From assembly GCF_046630445.1 (NCBI RefSeq), contig NC_092335.1:122001-186000 (forward strand): a stretch of 64,000 bases of DNA, given 5' to 3'. The translations under genes and the position numbers were made by a program. The first letter of the stretch is position 1. Each line of letters begins with the position of its first letter. Below the pieces are notes generated by a model that ran no database searches, was not told the DNA's origin, and worked only from the letters and a program-made list of their open reading frames with translations. This document shows, piece after piece, positions 37,001 to 47,903 of the stretch. Source of the DNA: Rutidosis leptorrhynchoides (taxonomy: Eukaryota; Streptophyta; Magnoliopsida; Asterales; Asteraceae).

Positions 37001-37463
37001 GGTTCAGGATGATAAACTCTGTGCCTTTTGTAACCAAGTCAAAGATTCCCATAATCACATTTTCATTGACTGTTATTTAGCCAACGATGTGTGGAATCAC
37101 TCCAGAAATAAAGCTGCTTTAGATGATATCATTGATGTTATTATGAATTCTAATGTTTCTTGGGTGGAGCTTATTGATCTGATGTCTAACAAAAAGAGCA
37201 ACAAGTCCATCTGGAGCATTATAAGGAGACTAGTTATTGGATCCATTGTTTACCATCTTTGGCAAGAAAGAAATGCTAGGCTCTTCAAAAGTGAGCAGAG
37301 AAATGTGGATACTTTGTGCAAGCATATAGCGAAGGTGGTTAGATTAAGACTTACGGGCCTGAAAATTATTAAATTTGACCAGTCTATTGTAGCTGCAGCA
37401 ATGTGGAAGTTTAATGTTATTGAAGTCAACCCTCAAAGTCAACATGATACTACAAACCATTGA
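34024..37463 (+). pseudogene. L1-type LINE ORF2, 5'-truncated and broken
   Basis: This non-LTR retrotransposon remnant encodes, in order, the C-terminal part of an APE-type endonuclease (IIGDFNV and SDHTP, 34029-34655), a linker with SPGPDGF (34652-35239), reverse transcriptase (IDIQKAYDTVNW, GLRQGDPISPYLF and FADDLMMF; about 35240-35993), a thumb/connection region (36015-36386) and a Cys/His C-terminal region of zf-RVT type (CAFCN...HNHIFIDC, about 37000-37100), ending at 37463. I see no RNase H. Breaks include frame changes near 34650 and 35238 (with a short deletion), stops at 35991-35993 and near 36384, 36787 and 36996. ORF1 and the endonuclease N-terminus are absent. They probably lie left of B outside the window if B inserted here. 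Confidence 0.93.
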
Positions 37464-38054
37464 CTTTGGTGTTGGGGAGCACTATTGGAGGTATTGGGGT
37501 ACTTAGGATTTTGTTTGGGTTGGAGATATAAGGGGTAGATGGGTAGATGCAACTTTTAGTTTTATTTTTAAACTTGAGTCTATATGTGTCACTCTAAACC
37601 CTAGTCAAACTGAGTCAACCGTCATTTTGCATTTCTTGAGTCATTTTGTTATAAGGTTGCAATATAGGGTCTGGGTGTATAAAAATAATGTGCTGAAGGT
37701 TAGCACTCTTAGAATAACCCTGGGTGATATAAGGTGGTGTCTTTTCATTTTCTTTATTTATTTTACCATTTTTAAATCCCCTAACCCTAATTTTAGGAAT
37801 ATATGGAAGACTGTCAATTTTAATAGTGGAATAGGCAAGGCATTGCTGAAATTGCTTGTGAGAAAGTGTAGAAGATGTCCTTTCATTGCTAATTTGGGTA
37901 GTCAAGAATTGAAGATGCATTGCTTTGTGGCTACTCACTATAGTTGTGTCAAACCTGAGTCATGTCAGCATATTAATGAGTATTTTAGTCAGTCTTTTGA
38001 GTCCTGGGTCCACATATGGGGTTTTGGAGTTATAAGGTGGAGCTGGGTAGTTTA
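37464..38054 (+). other. LINE 3' flank (left of element D)
   Basis: T/G-rich sequence after the LINE ORF. It has recurring GATATAAGG/GTTATAAGGTGG words near 37525, 37729 and 38028, again at about 51343 beyond element D. One frame is open from 37507 to the D insertion and resumes in frame at 51160. There is no ATG near the start and no recognised domain. It may be the LINE 3' UTR or a fragment of another gene. Confidence 0.55.
38050..38054. repeat. Target site duplication of element D, left copy (GTTTA)
   Basis: GTTTA precedes the D terminus TGAAATGTCCC and recurs at 51155-51159 directly after the other terminus. Confidence 0.95.
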
Positions 38055-41000
38055 TGAAATGTCCCGTTCTTATTGATTAAAAACGTTCCATATTAATTGA
38101 TTTCGTTGCGAGGTTTTGACCTCTATATGAGACGTTTTTCAAAGACTGCATTCATTTTAAAACAAATCATAACCTTTATTTCATCAATAAAGGTTTAAAA
38201 AGCTTTACGTAGATTATCAAATAATGATAATCTAAAATATTCTGTTTACACACGACCATTACATAATGGTTTACAATACAAATATGTTACAACAAAATAA
38301 GTTTCTTGAATGCAGTTTTTACACAATATCATACAAGCATGGACTCCAAATCTCGTCCTTATTTAAGTATGCGACAGCGGAAGCTCTTAATAATCACCTG
38401 AGAATAAACATGCTTAAAACGTCAACAAAAATGTTGGTGAGTTATAGGTTTAACCTATATATATCAAATCATAATAATAGACCACAAGATTTCATATTTC
38501 AATACACATCCCATACATAGAGATAAAAATCATTCATATGGTGAACACCTGGTAACCGACATTAACAAGATGCATATATAAGAATATCCCCATCATTCCG
38601 GGACACCCTTCGGATATGATATAAATTTCGAAGTACTAAAGCATCCGGTACTTTGGATGGGGTTTGTTAGGCCCAATAGATCTATCTTTAGGATTCGCGT
38701 CAATTAGGGTGTCTGTTCCCTAATTCTTAGATTACCAGACTTAATAAAAAGGGGCATATTCGATTTCGATAATTCAACCATAGAATGTAGTTTCACGTAC
38801 TTGTGTCTATTTTGTAAATCATTTATAAAACCTGCATGTATTCTCATCCCAAAAATATTAGATTTTAAAAGTGGGACTATAACTCACTTTCACAGATTTT
38901 TACTTCGTCGGGAAGTAAGACTTGGCCACTGGTTGATTCACGAACCTATAACAATATATACATATATATCAAAGTATGTTCAAAATATATTTACAACACT
39001 TTTAATATATTTTGATGTTTTAAGTTTATTAAGTCAGCTGTCCTCGTTAGTAACCTACAACTAGTTGTCCACAGTTAGATGTACAGAAATAAATTGATAA
39101 ATATTATCTTGAATCAATCCACGACCCAGTGTATACGTATCTCAGTATTGATCACAACTCAAACTATATATATTTTGGAATCAACCTCAACCCTGTATAG
39201 CTAACTCCAACATTCACATATAGAGTGTCTATGGTTGTTCCGAAATATATATAGATGTGTCGACATGATAGGTCGAAACATTGTATATGTGTCTATGGTA
39301 TCTCAAGATTACATAATATACAATACAAGTTGATAAAGTTATGGTTGGAATAGATTTGTTACCAATTTTCACGTAGCTAAAATGAGAAAAATTATCCAAT
39401 CTTGTTTTACCCATAACTTCTTCATTTTAAATCCGTTTTGAGTGAATCAAATTGCTATGGTTTCATATTGAACTCTATTTTATGAATATAAGCAGGAAAG
39501 TATAGGTTTATAGTCTGAAAAATAAGTTACAAGTCATTTTTGTAAAGGTAGTCATTTCAGTCGAAAGAACGACGTCTAGATGACCATTTTAGAAAACATA
39601 CTTCCACTTTGAGTTTAACCATAATTTTTGGATATAGTTTCATGTTCATAATAAAAATCATTTTCTCAGAATAACAACTTTTAAATCAAAGTTTATCATA
39701 GTTTTTAATTAACTAACCCAAAACAGCCCGCGGTGTTACTACGACGGCGTAAATCCGGTTTTACGGTGTTTTTCGTGTTTCCAGGTTTTAAATCATTAAG
39801 TTAGAATATCATATAGATATAGAACATGTGTTTAGTTGATTTTAAAAGTCAAGTTAGAAGGATTAACTTTTGTTTGCGAACAAGTTTAGAATTAACTAAA
39901 CTATGTTCTAGTGATTACAAGTTTAAACCTTCGAATAAGATAGCTTTATATGTATGAATCGAATGATGTTATGAACATCGTTACTACCTTAAGTTCCTTG
40001 GATAAACCTACTGGAAAAGAGAAAAATGGATCTAGCTTCAATGGATCCTTGGATGGCTCGAAGTTCTTGAAACAGAATCATGACACGAAAACAAGTTCAA
40101 GTAAGATCATCACTTGAAATAAGATTGTTATAGTTATAGAAATTGAACCAAAGTTTGAATATGATTATTACCTTGTATTAGAATTATAACCTACTATAAG
40201 AAACGAAGATTTCTTGAGGTTGGATGATCACCTTACAAGATTGGAAGTGAGCTAGCAAACTTGAAAGTATTCTTGATTTTATGTAACTAGAACTTGTAGA
40301 ATATATGAAGAACACTTAGAACTTGAAGATAGAACTTGAGAGAGATCAATTAGATGAAGAAAATTGAAGAATGAAAGTGTTTGTAGGTGTTTTTGGTCGT
40401 TGGTGTATGGATTAGATATAAAGGATATATAATTTTGTTTTCATGTAAATAAGTCATGAATGATTACTCATATTTTTGTAATTTTATGAGATATTTCATG
40501 CTAGTTGCCAAATGATGGTTCCCACATGTGTTAGGTGACTCACATGGGCTGCTAAGAGCTGATCATTGGAGTGTATATACCAATAGTACATACATCTAAA
40601 AGTTGTGTATTGTACGAGTACGAATACGGGTGCATACGAGTAGAATTGTTGATGAAACTGAACGAGGATGTAATTGTAAGCATTTTTGTTAAGTAGAAGT
40701 ATTTTGATAAGTGTATTGAAGTCTTTTAAAAGTGTATAAATACATATTAAAACACTACATGTATATACATTTTAACTGAGTCGTTAAGTCATCGTTAGTC
40801 GTTACATGTAAGTGTTGTTTTGAAACCTTTAGGTTAACGATCTTGTTAAATGTTGTTAACCCAATGTTTATAATATCAAATGAGATTTTAAATTATTATA
40901 TTATCATGATATTATCATGTATGAATATCTCTTAATATGATATATATACATTAAATGTCTTTACAACGATAATCGTTACATATATGTCTCGTTTAAAAAT

Positions 41001-41303
41001 CATTAAGTTAGTAGTCTTGTTTTTACATATGTAGTTCATTGTTAATATACTTAATGATATGTTTACTTATCATAGTATCATGTTAACTATATATATATCC
41101 ATATATATGTCATCATATAGTTTTTACAAGTTTTAACGTTCGTGAATCACCGGTCAACTTGGGTGGTCAATTGTCTATATGAAACATATTTCAATTAATC
41201 AAGTCTTAACAAGTTTGATTTCTTAACATGTTGAAAACATTTAATCATGTAAATATCAATCTCAATTATTATATATAAGCATGGAAAAGTTCGGGTCACT
41301 ACA
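38055..41303 (-). repeat. Element D 3' LTR (3249 bp)
   Basis: Reverse-strand LTR with plus-strand termini TGAAATGTCCC and GGGTCACTACA. It is near-identical to 47904-51154 and clearly similar to the A LTRs. The core block lies at about 38369-38445. Confidence 0.96.
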
Positions 41304-41320
41304 GTACCTACCCGTTAAAT

Positions 41321-41339
41321 AAATTTCGTCCCGAAATTT
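41321..41339 (-). promoter_or_regulatory. Conserved post-pol hairpin (element D)
   Basis: AAATTTCG-TCC-CGAAATTT on the plus strand, overlapping the gag-pol stop and 17 bp from the LTR. Confidence 0.85.
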
Positions 41340-44300
41340 TAAGCTGTTGAAGGTGTTGACGAATCTTCTGGAAATAGATACAGGTATTTCTTCTTCATCT
41401 GATCTTCATTCTCCCAGGTGAACTCGGGTCCTCTACAAGCATTCCATCGAACCTTAACAATTGGTATCTTGTTTTGCTTAAGTCTTTTAACCTCACGATC
41501 CATTATTTCGACGGGTTCTTCGATGAATTGAAGTTTTTCGTTGATTTGGATTTCATCTAACGGAATAGTGAGATCTTCTTTAGCAAAACATTTCTTTAAA
41601 TTCGAGACGTGGAAAGTGTTATGTACAGCCGCGAGTTGTTGAGGTAACTCAAGTCGGTAAGCTACTGGTCCGACACGATCAATAATCTTGAATGGTCCAA
41701 TATACCTTGGATTTAATTTCCCTCGTTTACCAAATTGAACAACGCCTTTCCAAGGTGCAACTTTAAGCATGACCATCTCTCCAATTTCAAATTCTATATC
41801 TTTTCTTTTAATGTCAGCGTAGCTCTTTTGTCGACTTTGGGCGGTTTTCAACCGTTGTTGAATTTGGATGATCTTCTCGGTAGTTTCTTGTATAATCTCC
41901 GGACCCGTAATCTGTCTATCCCCCACTTCACTTCAACAAATCGGAGACCTGCACTTTCTACCATAAAGTTCTTCAAACGGCGCCATCTCAATGCTTGAAT
42001 GGTAGCTGTTGTTGTAGGAAAATTCTGCTAATGGTAGATGTCGATCCCAACTATTTCCGAAATCAATAACACATGCTCGTAGCATGTCTTCAAGCGTTTG
42101 TATCGTCCTTTCACACTGCCCATCAGTTTGTGGATGATAGGCAGTACTCATGTCTAGACGAGTTCCTAATGCTTGCTGTAATGTCTGCCAGAATCTTGAA
42201 ATAAATCTGCTATCCCTATCAGAGATAATAGAGATTGGTATTCCATGTCTGGAGATGACTTCCTTCAAATACAGTCGTGCTAACTTCTCCATCTTGTCAT
42301 CTTCTCTTATTGGCAAGAAGTGTGCTGATTTGGTGAGACGATCAACTATTACCTAAATAGTATCAAAACCACTTGCAGTCCTTGGCAATTTAGTGATGAA
42401 ATCCATGGTAATGTTTTCCCATTTCCATTCCGGGATTTCGGGTTGTTGAAGTAGACCTGATGGTTTCTGATGCTCAGCTTTGACCTTAGAACACGTCAAA
42501 CATTCTCCTACGTATTTAGCAACATCGGCTTTCATACCCGGCCACCAAAAATGTTTCTTGAGATCCTTGTACATCTTCCCCGTTCCAGGATGTATTGAGT
42601 ATCTGGTTTTATGAGCTTCTCCAAGTACCATTTCTCTCATATCTCCAAATTTTGGTACCCAAATCCTTTCAGCCCTATACCGGGTTCCGTCTTCCCGAAT
42701 ATTAAGATGTTTCTCCGATCCTTTGGGTATTTCATCCTTTAAATTTCCCTCTTTTAAAACTCCTTGTTGCGCCTCCTTTATTTGAGTAGTAAGGTTATTA
42801 TGAATCATTATATTCATAGATTTTACTCGAATGGGTTCTCTGTCCTTCCTGATCAAGGCATCGGCTACCACATTTGCCTTCCCCGGGTGGTAACGAATCT
42901 CAAAGTCGTAATCATTCAATAATTCAATCCACCTACGCTGCCTCATATTCAGTTGTTTCTGATTAAATATGTGTTGAAGACTTTTGTGGTCGGTATATAT
43001 AATACTTTTGACCCCATATAAGTAGTGCCTCCAAGTCTTTAATGCAAACACAACCGCGCCTAATTCAAAATCATGCGTCGTATAATTTTGTTCGTGAATC
43101 TTCAATTGTATAGACGCATAAGCAATCACCTTCGTTCGTTGCATTAATACACAACCGAGACCTTGCTTTGATGTGTCACAATAAATCACAAAATTATCAT
43201 TCCCTTCAGGCAATGACAATATAGGTGCCGTAGTTAGCTTTTTCTTCAATAACTGAAACGCTTTCTCTTGTTCACCATTCCATTCAAATTTCTTCCCTTT
43301 ATGCGTTAATGCAGTCAAGGGTTTTGCTATTCTGGAAAAGTCTTGGATGAACCTTCTGTAGTAACCAGCTAGTCCTAAAAACTGGCGTATGTGTTTCGGA
43401 GTTTTTGGGGTTTCCCACTTTTCAACAGTTTCTATCTTTGCCGGATCTACCTTAATACCTTCTTTGTTCACTATGTGACCGAGGAATTGAACTTCTTCCA
43501 ACCAAAATGCACACTTTGAAAACTTAGCGTACAATTCTTCCTTCCTCAATACTTCTAACACCTTTCTCAAATGTTCACCGTGTACTTGGTCATTCTTTGA
43601 GTAAATAAGTATGTCATCAATGAAAACAATGACAAACTTGTCAAGGTATGGTCCACACACTCGGTTCATAAGGTCCATGAACACAGCTGGTGCATTAGTT
43701 AAACCAAACGGCATGACCATAAACTCGTAATGACCGTAACGTGTTCTGAAAGCAGTCTTTGGAATATCATCTTCTTTCACCTGCATTTGATGATACCCGG
43801 AACGTAAGTCAATCTTTGAATAAACATACGAGCCTTGTAGTTGATCAAATAAGTCGTCGATTCTCGGTAGTGGGTAGCGGTTCTTGATGGTAAGTTTGTT
43901 CAACTCTCGGTAGTCGATACACAACCTGAATGTACCATCTTTCTTCTTGACAAACAAAGCAGGAGCTCCCCACAGTGATGTGCTTGGTCGAATGAAATCA
44001 CGCTCTAAAAGTTCTTGTAATTGGCTTTGCAGTTCTTTCATCTCGCTGGGTGCGAGTCTATAAGGAGCACGAGCTATTGGTGCAGCTCCTGGTACAAGAT
44101 CTATTTAAAATTCAACGGATCGATGTGGGGGTAATCCCGGTAATTCTTTCGGAAATACATCAGGAAATTCTTTTGCAATGGGAACATCATTGATGCTCTT
44201 TTCTTCAGTTTGTACTTTCTCGACGTGTGCTAGAACAGCATAGCAACCTTTTCTTATTAGTTTTTGTGCCTTGAAATTACTAATAAGATGTAGCTTCGTG

Positions 44301-45915
44301 TTGCCCTTTTCTCCGTACACCATTAAGGGTTTTCCTTTTTCTCGTATAATGCGAATTGCATTTTTATAACAAACGATCTCTGCTTTCACTTCTTTCAACC
44401 AGTCCATACCGATTATCACATCAAAACTCCCTAACTCTACTGGTATCAAATCAATCTTAAATGTTTCGCTAACCAGTTTAATTTCTCGATTCCGACATAT
44501 ATTATCTGCTGAAATTAATTTACCATTTGCTAATTCGAGTAAAAATTTACTATCCAAAGGCGTCAATGGACAACTTAATTTAGCACAAAAATCTCTACTC
44601 ATATAGCTTCTATCCGCACTCGAATCAAATAAAACGTAAGCAGATTTATTTTCAATAAGAAACGTACCCGTAACAAGCTCCGGGTCTTCCTGTGCCTCTG
44701 CCGCATTAATATTGAAAACTCTTCCGCGGCCTTGTCCATTCGTGTTCTCCTGGTTCGGGCAATTTCTAATAATGTGGCCCGTTTTCCACATTTATAACAA
44801 ACTACATTGGCATAACTTGCTCCGACACTACTTGCTCCGCCATTACTCGTTCCGACACCATTTGTTCCTTTCGTTCTATTAACCCCTGGTCCGTAGACCT
44901 CACACTTCGCTGCGCTATGACCATTTCTTTTACACTTTTTGCAAAATTTGGTGCAGAACCCCGAGTGATACTTTTCACACCTTTGGCATAGCTGCTTCTG
45001 ATTGTTGTTGTTGTTGCGGTTATTATTGTTGTTGGGATGATTGTTGTAGTTGCTGTTGTTGTTGTTGTTGTTGTTGTTGTTGGGCCGTTTGTTGTAGTTG
45101 CGATTGATGTTGCGATTGTTGGGGTAATTGTTGCGATTATTGTTGTAATTGCTGTTGTTGTTGTATTGGTGATTCTTATCACCGTTTTCCTCCCACTTTC
45201 TTTTGACTTGCTTCACATTGGTCTCTTCAGCAGTCTGTTCTTTAATTCTTTCTTCAATCTGGTTCACTAGTTTGTGAGCCATTCTACATGCCTGTTGTAT
45301 GGAGGCGGGCTCGTGTGAACTTATATTTTCTTGGATTCTTTCCGGTAATCCTTTCACAAACGCGTCGATCTTCTCTTCCTCATCTTCGAATGCTCCCGGA
45401 CACAATAAGCACAATTCTGTGAATCGTCTTTCGTACGTGGTAATATCAAATCCTTGGGTTCGTAACCCTCTAAGTTCTGTCTTGAGCTTATTGACCTCGG
45501 TTCTGGGACGGTACTTCTCGTTCATCAAGTGCTTGAATGCTGACCACGGTAGTGCGTACGCATCGTCTTGTCCCACTTGCTCTAGATAGGTATTCCACCA
45601 TGTTAACGCAGAACCTGTGAAGGTATGCGTAGCGTACTTCACTTTGTCCTCTTCAGTACACTTACTTATGGCAAACACCGATTCGACCTTCTCGGTCCAC
45701 CGTTTCAATCCGATCGGTCCTTCGGTTCCATCAAATTCCAAAGGTTTGCAGGCAGTGAATTCTTTATAGGTGCATCCTACAAGATTTCCTGTACTGTTAG
45801 ATCCAAGGTTATTGTTGGTATGTAGCGCAGCCTGTACTGCGGCTATGTTTGAAGCTAGAAAAGTACGGAATTCCTCTTCATTCATATTCACGGTGTGTCG
45901 AGTAGTCGGTGCCAT
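41339..45915 (-). pseudogene. gag-pol: Element D gag-pol polyprotein, broken
   Basis: The frame starts at the ATG at 45913-45915 (MAPTTRH) and is very close to that of element A. Gag, the Asn-rich linker, CCHC knuckles, RT (FIDD), RNase H, integrase and chromodomain-like end are all visible. Breaks: one base lost near 44778 inside the last zinc knuckle; TAA at 44105-44107 (CAA in A); TAG at 42353-42355 and TGA at 41933-41935, both for TGG in A. The protease motif is DSSAD where A and E have DSGAD, a change in the catalytic loop. The Trp codon that is a stop at 7126 in A is intact here. Confidence 0.95.
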
Positions 45916-46047
45916 TTCCTTCAAAATAGTCAAATGGAACAAGTTAATCATACAGAATATTAAGAGTAGTTAATAGTATTTCGTAGCATAATATGAACTC
46001 ATTTATAAAAGCTTTTTCTTCATATTAGCGTTTTATAAGTTTAAATT

Positions 46048-46068
46048 CGGGTAGTACCTACCCGTTAA
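46048..46068 (-). promoter_or_regulatory. Internal PPT/LTR-junction copy in hairpin (element D)
   Basis: On the minus strand TTAACGGGTAGGTACT followed by ACCCG, identical to the element A internal copy. It again lies between the F-box ORF and gag. Confidence 0.75.
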
Positions 46069-46256
46069 GTTCATACTTAGTAGCTAATATACAATTCAAC
46101 TACTACAATTCTATATGAAAAACTGATTATAATAATATTTCGCGTTCAAACTTTTTCACAATATTTTACAAACTTACAATACCGCTTATTTTACATATAG
46201 CATGAAATATAGCACACAATAAATTTGATACAAGATGGTTGTGAAGATAATTCTAG

Positions 46257-46940
46257 CTAGTACACAAGTCGTTCAGCAAAGGCAATAAAGATACGTAATT
46301 CATACGTCCAGAAACAAGTCATGCATTCTGGTTTTACTAGGATTACTTCCCATCCTTGGTCTTGTGGAACATAACCGTTATGGCCGTTGATAAGACAGCG
46401 TGTTGTAACGTCGTCAAAGGGACGAGGGTTACGTAATGTCCAACAGTCCCGTAACAATCTAAAAACCTCATTTCTTACCCCAATTACCGACTCCGTCACT
46501 TGTGGGAACGTTTTGTTTAATAGTTGTAGCCCAATGTTCTTGTTCTCACTTTGGTGAGAAGCGAACATTACTAATCCGTAAGCATAACATGCTTCTTTAT
46601 GTTGCATGTTAGCCGCTTTTTCTAAATCACGAAGTCCAATATTCGGATATTTTGAGTCAAAATAATTTCTTAACCCATTGCGTAAAATAGCATTTGGGTT
46701 CCCCGCAATATATGCGTCAAAGTAAACACATCGTAACTTATGGATTTCCCAATGTGATATCCCCCATATTTCGAACGAAAGCCTTTTATAAACCAAGGCA
46801 TTCTTGGAACGTTCTTCGAATGTCTTACAAACTGATCTTGCCTTAAATAGTTGTACCGAGGAATTCTGACCGACTCTAGACAAGATTTCATCAATCATGT
46901 CTCCGGGTAGGTCTCTTAAAATATTGGGTTGTCTATCCAT
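46257..46940 (-). CDS. Element D F-box protein, intact cargo ORF
   Basis: This 227-aa ORF starts MDRQPNILRDLPGDMIDEIL. Residues about 9-52 form an F-box: the LPxxxxxEILSRV opening, then a KARSVCKTFEERSKNALVYKRL helix region. Residues about 80-145 have GNPNAILRNGLRNYF and a Sel1-like stretch (DLEKAANMQHKEACYAYG, GLQLLNKTF). The C-terminal part contains a CMTCFW pair of cysteines. F-box proteins recruit substrates to SCF ubiquitin ligases through SKP1; the layout resembles the plant At2g35280/At1g67623-type family (from memory). It lies about 140 bp after the acidic ORF and about 340 bp before gag, on the element's sense strand. Whether it is translated, and from which RNA, is unknown. Confidence 0.85.
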   Translation of the reverse strand: MDRQPNILRDLPGDMIDEILSRVGQNSSVQLFKARSVCKTFEERSKNALVYKRLSFEIWGISHWEIHKLRCVYFDAYIAGNPNAILRNGLRNYFDSKYPNIGLRDLEKAANMQHKEACYAYGLVMFASHQSENKNIGLQLLNKTFPQVTESVIGVRNEVFRLLRDCWTLRNPRPFDDVTTRCLINGHNGYVPQDQGWEVILVKPECMTCFWTYELRIFIAFAERLVY

Positions 46941-47077
46941 TTTGTGTTTTTATACTGTAAAATAGACAAGAGTTAGATTCATAAAAAAAATACTTATTAA
47001 TACAAGCAATTTTTACATATATCATAAAGCATAAGCACACTATATTACATATATTACACCACACGAATACAACTATC

Positions 47078-47692
47078 TTATTCCGACTCGCTCGTTTCTT
47101 CTTGTTCGGTTTTGGTTTGTTTTACCAAGTTTCTAGGGATATATGATGTTCCCCTAATACGAGCCGTCGTTGTCCACATTGGTTTAGAAAAACCTGGTGG
47201 TTTAGAGGTTCCCGGGTCATTGTTACAACACAAGGACTTCGGGGGTTGACGATACATATAAAATTCATCGGGGTTGGAATTAGATTTCTCTATTTTTATG
47301 CCCTTTCCCTTATTATTTTCTTTTGCCTTTTTAAATTCAGTTGGGGTAATTTCTATAACATCATCGGAATTCTCGTCGGAATCCGATTCATCGGAGAATT
47401 GGTAATCCTCCAAATATTTTGCTTCCTTGGCGGAAACACCATTGACCATAATTAACCTTGGTCGGTTGGTTGAGGATTTTCTTTTACTTAACCGTTTTAT
47501 TATTTCCCCCACCGGTTCTATTTCTTCATCCGGTTCCGATTCTTCTTCCGGTTCCGATTCTTCTTCCAGTTCCGACTCTTCTTCCGGTTCCTCTTCGGGA
47601 ACTTGTGAATCAGTCCACGAATCATTCCAATTTACATTTGACTCTTCATTATTATTAGGTGAGTCAATGGGACTTGTTCTAGAGGTAGACAT
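47078..47692 (-). CDS. Element D accessory ORF X: acidic repeat protein
   Basis: A full-length 204-aa ORF, the counterpart of 5135-5740 in element A, ending ETSESE. It has the same order of acidic SEPEEE-type repeats, basic KRLSKRK stretch, Asp/Ser patch and Lys-rich region. It differs from the A copy at scattered residues, including one repeat spelled SELEEE. Function unknown. Confidence 0.74.
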   Translation of the reverse strand: MSTSRTSPIDSPNNNEESNVNWNDSWTDSQVPEEEPEEESELEEESEPEEESEPDEEIEPVGEIIKRLSKRKSSTNRPRLIMVNGVSAKEAKYLEDYQFSDESDSDENSDDVIEITPTEFKKAKENNKGKGIKIEKSNSNPDEFYMYRQPPKSLCCNNDPGTSKPPGFSKPMWTTTARIRGTSYIPRNLVKQTKTEQEETSESE

Positions 47693-47903
47693 CTATCACA
47701 TAATATCAAACGCGTTAAGAGATTAATATATCACATAATATTCACATGTTAAAAATATATAGTTTCCAACAAAATTTGTTAAGCAATCATTTTTTTCAAG
47801 TAAACACGGTCGAAGTCCAGACTCACTAATGCATCCTAGCAAACTCGATAAGACACACTAATGCAAAATTCTGGTTCTCTAAGACCAACGCTCGGATACC
47901 AAC

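Noticed and set aside
44599-44791. Overlapping Gag-frame extension past the zinc knuckle in element D, like a programmed frameshift
   Set aside because: A and E are in one continuous frame here; D has simply lost one base.
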